Below, piece after piece: positions 7,884 to 10,881 of a stretch of 10,881 nucleotides of DNA; positions within the stretch are counted from its first letter, which is position 1, and the number at the start of each line of letters is the position of its first letter. The notes under the pieces were generated by a model. It did not search any database and had not been told where the DNA came from. It saw only the letters and a program-made list of their open reading frames with translations. The stretch is from JBBRXJ01 sp038248505. Lineage in GTDB: Bacteria; Bacteroidota; Bacteroidia; Bacteroidales; JBBRXJ01. The position numbers and the translations under genes were made by a program. The stretch lies in the NCBI GenBank assembly GCA_038248505.1, contig JBBRXJ010000101.1, positions 1 through 10,881 of the forward strand. The letters run 5' to 3'.

Positions 7884-10613
7884 TTATCTTAGCAATAATT
7901 TAAATGTTCTTAACGACTCACCATACGCCACGCGCAAAATGTACATGCCACTTGGTTTTCCTGTAAGGTCAAATGAATTTATATTTTGATCGAGAATGCC
8001 ACTTAGTATAAGTGATCCTGATACATCAAATATTCTTAGTGAACCGCTTTCGTCAGATGGTAACTGAACAAATAACGCTCCTTGAGTTGGATTAGGATAC
8101 ACACTTGCATCTGTAATATTCGTTTCAGAAGTAAGTAGCATGTCAACGGAAACGTTTATAGTAACTTTTTTTTGAGAGCTAATACCCATGGTGTCGCGAT
8201 CGTCATAGATTTTTAAATTAGCGTAATATATTCCTGACGGAACATCATTCCAACTAAAAATAAATGGATAAACACTATTACTCGATAGAAGTGTAGTGCC
8301 TAGATAATACTCAATTTTCTTTATATATCCATCCGCATCATCGGCCCATATACTAAAGATGATAGTATCGTGTTGATTATATATTGAATTATCTGCGGGG
8401 GTATAAATTGCGCCAAATGGTTTCATGTTTTTTGATGATGCTGGGGGGTTAGATGCAATATTTCCAAGCAATATATCTGAATTACCAGCAGCATCGGTAA
8501 CTACAAGGCGAGGTGTGTAGGTTCCCGCAGTAAAGGTGTGTGTAGCATTAATTCCACTTGCGGTTGAGCCATCACCAAAATCCCATGCGTAAGAGAGGCT
8601 TTCATTTTCAGGGTCGCTAGAGGTGCTCGCATCAAATTTTACAGTGAGAGGACTTGTACCTGCCAAACGATCGGCCGTAAATGATGCTATTGGCAGCTTG
8701 TTTATTGTACTTCCATTGTAAGTTATATCGCTTGTTTGAAGTTGAAATGTTTTGCTGCCAACAATAATATTGCGGTTAATTACTCCGGTACCTGTGGCAG
8801 ATACCATGGGATGTTTCATGCCTGGTGCAACAATGGTTAGTATTACAAGATAGTCGCCATCGTCGCTTTGAAAATGCAGGCAACGATTATCCGTATCGGC
8901 ACCAAAATTTGTACCGCGTAAACGTGTGGCATTTGAGAAACGATAATTGGATATTGGATATAAAATCTTGCCTCGCATGCTGTGTCCGTCAGGTGATGTT
9001 ATTAAAAAAGTGTCAGAACCAGTAATTAAGGTGTTTTGAATCCAAGTGCTGAGCTGCCAAAAATATCCATCATCAGAAATATCACCAATAATGTATGTTG
9101 CCATAGCAGAGGTTGCAGATGAATCATAGTCGGTAACAAACCAGCGTTTTTGATTTGCGGTATTAACATTATTCTTTACAATACTTGATATTACATGACC
9201 ACTACCATCGGGCAGTATAAGGGGCGACCCAACGATTGTACCTGAATTATTATTTTGGGTTATAAGTGTAGCGGTTGCAGGATTGACAGGATACAAAGTA
9301 TTCATGTGCCGAATGTAAGCGTCTTGTGTTAAAATCTTAAGGCCATAGCGTCCGCCACCTACTGCCCATGCAGTATTGCTGCCAACAATTCGGTATGTGA
9401 GCGCATCGGGTCCATTATGCCCTTTGTTACCTCTGAGTTTAATATACATTTGACCTAATAAATCTAAACCATTTTTATATTTATTGCGATAGGTATAGTA
9501 ACCATTACCTCCTGGGTCAAGCGACAACCCTTCCCAAATTCTATTTTCAGAAGGATCTTCACTAATCAAACTATCAGGATAATAAAGATATGAATACACT
9601 ACTCCATAACGATAATCATCAAATGGTTTGATGGTACGAACTGCCATACTTCGATCGAACCAATATTTTGCTGCTGGTTTTAAACTGTCAGGAAGAAAAT
9701 AAAATGCTTGTCCAAAAACACCTTCACCTGTAACATGTGGATTATCATCGCCCCAATCGGGATGCAAACCTCCAAAGGTACTTAAATCGACAGCGGTTGA
9801 AAGGGAGCTATACATAGTCCAATAGGTATTTGTGAAACCAGCATATTTTCTAAAATCGGCATTTGGTATTTGGCGCTTTAGTGCTATAGCAAAGGGGCCA
9901 ATAAAATTACCAACAGGATAATACGTATAACCTAATCCCTCAATATTCCATCCACGACTTGTGAACATGTTGCCATAATTATCATATAAATAACGAGCAT
10001 ATTTTTCAATGGTTTTATCCATATATTTTTTAGGATATAAACGGTCGGTTGCAAGTAAACAAATCCCCCCTGCTGCGCCTCGTATTCCTTGCCAATTACT
10101 AGCCGTATTAGTATTTTGTTGACATCCGCCATTATCTATAATCATTTTTGCCATTGACCACAGAGAATCTGAAACGCGGCTACGAAATGCGGCATCCCAT
10201 GATGGTGCATTATAACAAAAATCGTAGGCTATTGAAACATAAGTGCCAAGCCAATATTCTGTTAATCCTTTTACTGGTTTTGCCCATCCTTGGCCGGTAT
10301 TACAATCGGCATTTACATCAACAAGACGTAGTGTTACAAGTCGCCGTGCCTCTTGAGCATAATAATCACTATCTGTTAATAGGTACATAAAACTTGCATG
10401 TGCTGCCGACATGGGAGCATCATACGCATCTGTTGAAGCTTTTAGTTGATTGTAATTATTGCGAACTTGTTTTACCATAGATTTAAATGGCTCTCGAGTC
10501 ATTTTGCTTCGTAGTGTTGCAACTTCTGCTGCATCAAAAAAAAGCCGAGGATGTTGTGCTTGGGTATTCGCAATAAATAAAAGACAGAATAGTAATGCGT
10601 AAATATTTTTCAT
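7884..10613 (-). CDS. T9SS-secreted heparinase II/III-like protein with PKD and Ig-like domains
   Basis: A 909-residue protein if it starts at the ATG complementary to 10613-10611; an upstream in-frame ATG (10646) would put 11 mostly non-signal residues ahead of a good type I signal peptide (1-19, cut before Gln20). Order of parts: HPRLFF (21-26); alpha/alpha toroid (about 25-370) with SNWQ (172-175) and GWNIEGLGYTYYP (221-233, Tyr229 a candidate catalytic residue); beta-sandwich (about 380-635) with KGHNGPD (397-403) and RHMNTL (435-440), matching in order the motifs of the heparinase-type lipoprotein at 774-2624; PKD domain (about 644-713, YAWDFGDGS); Ig-like domain (about 731-824); T9SS type A sorting domain (about 836-909, starting near VYPNPT and ending in basic/leucine residues). 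It should therefore be exported across the outer membrane and released or anchored at the surface. Probable lyase on an unknown uronic-acid glycan. It converges on the cluster to its left, leaving a 71-base gap without a convincing terminator. Confidence 0.85.
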   Translation of the reverse strand: MKNIYALLFCLLFIANTQAQHPRLFFDAAEVATLRSKMTREPFKSMVKQVRNNYNQLKASTDAYDAPMSAAHASFMYLLTDSDYYAQEARRLVTLRLVDVNADCNTGQGWAKPVKGLTEYWLGTYVSIAYDFCYNAPSWDAAFRSRVSDSLWSMAKMIIDNGGCQQNTNTASNWQGIRGAAGGICLLATDRLYPKKYMDKTIEKYARYLYDNYGNMFTSRGWNIEGLGYTYYPVGNFIGPFAIALKRQIPNADFRKYAGFTNTYWTMYSSLSTAVDLSTFGGLHPDWGDDNPHVTGEGVFGQAFYFLPDSLKPAAKYWFDRSMAVRTIKPFDDYRYGVVYSYLYYPDSLISEDPSENRIWEGLSLDPGGNGYYTYRNKYKNGLDLLGQMYIKLRGNKGHNGPDALTYRIVGSNTAWAVGGGRYGLKILTQDAYIRHMNTLYPVNPATATLITQNNNSGTIVGSPLILPDGSGHVISSIVKNNVNTANQKRWFVTDYDSSATSAMATYIIGDISDDGYFWQLSTWIQNTLITGSDTFLITSPDGHSMRGKILYPISNYRFSNATRLRGTNFGADTDNRCLHFQSDDGDYLVILTIVAPGMKHPMVSATGTGVINRNIIVGSKTFQLQTSDITYNGSTINKLPIASFTADRLAGTSPLTVKFDASTSSDPENESLSYAWDFGDGSTASGINATHTFTAGTYTPRLVVTDAAGNSDILLGNIASNPPASSKNMKPFGAIYTPADNSIYNQHDTIIFSIWADDADGYIKKIEYYLGTTLLSSNSVYPFIFSWNDVPSGIYYANLKIYDDRDTMGISSQKKVTINVSVDMLLTSETNITDASVYPNPTQGALFVQLPSDESGSLRIFDVSGSLILSGILDQNINSFDLTGKPSGMYILRVAYGESLRTFKLLLR

Positions 10614-10642
10614 AGCGATATGTTTTATTATTGTAAATCTAA

Positions 10643-10673
10643 CCAATGTAGAATTGAAAATTATCCTTTTAAA
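10643..10673 (-). promoter_or_regulatory. Candidate promoter of the T9SS-secreted lyase gene
   Basis: Read on the - strand, TTTA (10673-10670) is followed by 19 bases and then TACATTGG (10650-10643). Each element differs by one base from the Bacteroidota pattern TTTG / TAnnTTTG. Transcription would begin about 23 bases before the start codon. It lies between the gene and the inserted element, so if real the gene keeps its own promoter. Weak evidence, as such matches arise by chance in AT-rich DNA. Confidence 0.28.
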
Positions 10674-10722
10674 GCATTTTAAAGATTATTATACACTGTT
10701 GTCCGGTAAAAAAATAAAAAGA

Positions 10723-10746
10723 GGGTTGGTCGGTTAGGACCAACCC
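10723..10746. repeat. Perfect 9-bp hairpin in the IS leader, terminator-like on the - strand
   Basis: Arms GGGTTGGTC (10723-10731) and GACCAACCC (10738-10746) are exact inverted repeats around a 6-base loop. On the - strand the stem is followed within two bases by a T-rich run (complement of the A-rich 10708-10720), the form of an intrinsic terminator for transcripts leaving the element. On the + strand it lies 40 bases before the transposase ATG with no T-run, where it could damp read-through expression, as known leader hairpins do in IS10 and IS50. Structure is certain from sequence; role is inferred. Confidence 0.6.
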
Positions 10747-10786
10747 AGATGGTTATCTTAGGAGTAACTACACAACAAAAAAAACC

Positions 10787-10881
10787 ATGAGTAAAAGTAC
10801 AAATTTTACTGGACAGCCGATTCTTAATCAACTATTATTGTTCTTAGATAAGGGAAAGATTAGAAAAATAGTTATGCAAAA
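10787..10881 (+). CDS. IS4-type (DUF4372) transposase, N-terminal 31 codons only
   Basis: Starting at the ATG at 10787 the frame reads MSKSTNFTGQPILNQLLLFL and continues open to the window edge. This opening (STNFxGQPxxxQLL, then a Lys-rich DKxKI stretch) is the hallmark I know from the N-terminal DUF4372 domain of Bacteroidota IS4-family transposases. The catalytic DDE domain, normally some 300 or more residues, is outside the window, so whether the gene is intact cannot be judged. AGGAG at 10760-10764 is 22 bases from the ATG, too far for a standard ribosome site, and eight A residues (10777-10784) sit just ahead of the start. Confidence 0.75.
   Translation, partial: MSKSTNFTGQPILNQLLLFLDKGKIRKIVMQ

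Larger units (their letters stand above)
10694..10881 (+). mobile_element. Left end of an IS4-type insertion sequence, cut by the window edge
   Basis: The first 31 codons of a DUF4372/IS4-type transposase begin at 10787, preceded by about 90 bases of non-coding DNA that includes a strong hairpin (10723-10746), as in the left ends of IS4-family elements. The boundary near 10694 (CACTGTTGTCCGG) is my estimate from where the sequence style changes; the right end, the matching terminal repeat and any target duplication lie outside the window. The insertion sits about 80 bases upstream of the - strand lyase gene. Confidence 0.6.

Noticed and set aside
7721..7903. 60-codon + strand open frame overlapping the end of the unknown secreted protein
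   Set aside because: It overlaps the secreted protein's gene in another frame and runs into the convergent lyase gene; composition is not protein-like and no frameshift join is evident.
10148..10390. 80-codon + strand open frame inside the T9SS-secreted lyase gene (also 8825-9025)
   Set aside because: Antisense to conserved lyase-domain or beta-sandwich coding sequence; no motif or start signal supports it.
10614..10646. Upstream in-frame ATG for the T9SS-secreted lyase
   Set aside because: It would add 11 residues ahead of the signal peptide; the ATG at 10613 gives a normal start of Lys-Asn plus hydrophobic core.

Overview
The window is AT-rich, densely coding bacterial DNA that looks like Bacteroidota. 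A C-terminal type IX secretion (T9SS) sorting domain, several Bacteroidota-style lipoprotein signal peptides, weak Shine-Dalgarno sites, and the start of an IS4-type (DUF4372) transposase common in that phylum all point there. The T9SS signal argues for an environmental lineage (Cytophagales, Chitinophagales, Saprospirales, Flavobacteriales or similar) rather than a gut Bacteroides. I cannot name the genus.

Layout. Positions 1-7812 (+ strand) hold five closely packed genes. They are the 3' half of a GH10 xylanase-family glycosidase (1-771), a heparinase II/III-type lipoprotein (774-2624), a GH50-type (beta-agarase family) lipoprotein (2657-4669), a second and divergent GH50-type lipoprotein (4882-7011), and a small secreted protein of unknown function (7015-7812). 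Gaps are 2, 32, 212 and 3 bases. Only the 212-base gap is large enough for a separate promoter, and it holds a good match to the Bacteroidota promoter pattern plus an inverted repeat. A convergent gene on the - strand (10613-7884) encodes a 909-residue heparinase-like protein with PKD, Ig-like and T9SS domains. From about 10694 to the right edge lies the left end of an insertion sequence, with a strong hairpin and the first 31 codons of its transposase.

How the genes fit together (inference). This reads as part of a polysaccharide-degradation locus: retaining endo-glycosidases (GH10, two GH50), two lyase-fold enzymes, and one unknown exported protein. Three products carry lipoprotein signals, so they sit in a membrane (periplasmic side or cell surface). 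The convergent lyase should be delivered outside by T9SS. No SusC/SusD pair, sulfatase or sensor-regulator lies in the window, so the substrate stays open. GH50 suggests agar-type galactans, GH10 suggests xylan, and the lyase folds suggest uronic-acid glycans. The combination is compatible with a complex algal or plant cell-wall glycan. No tRNA, rRNA, CRISPR array or clear phage gene was seen, and no gene-free stretch exceeds 300 bases.
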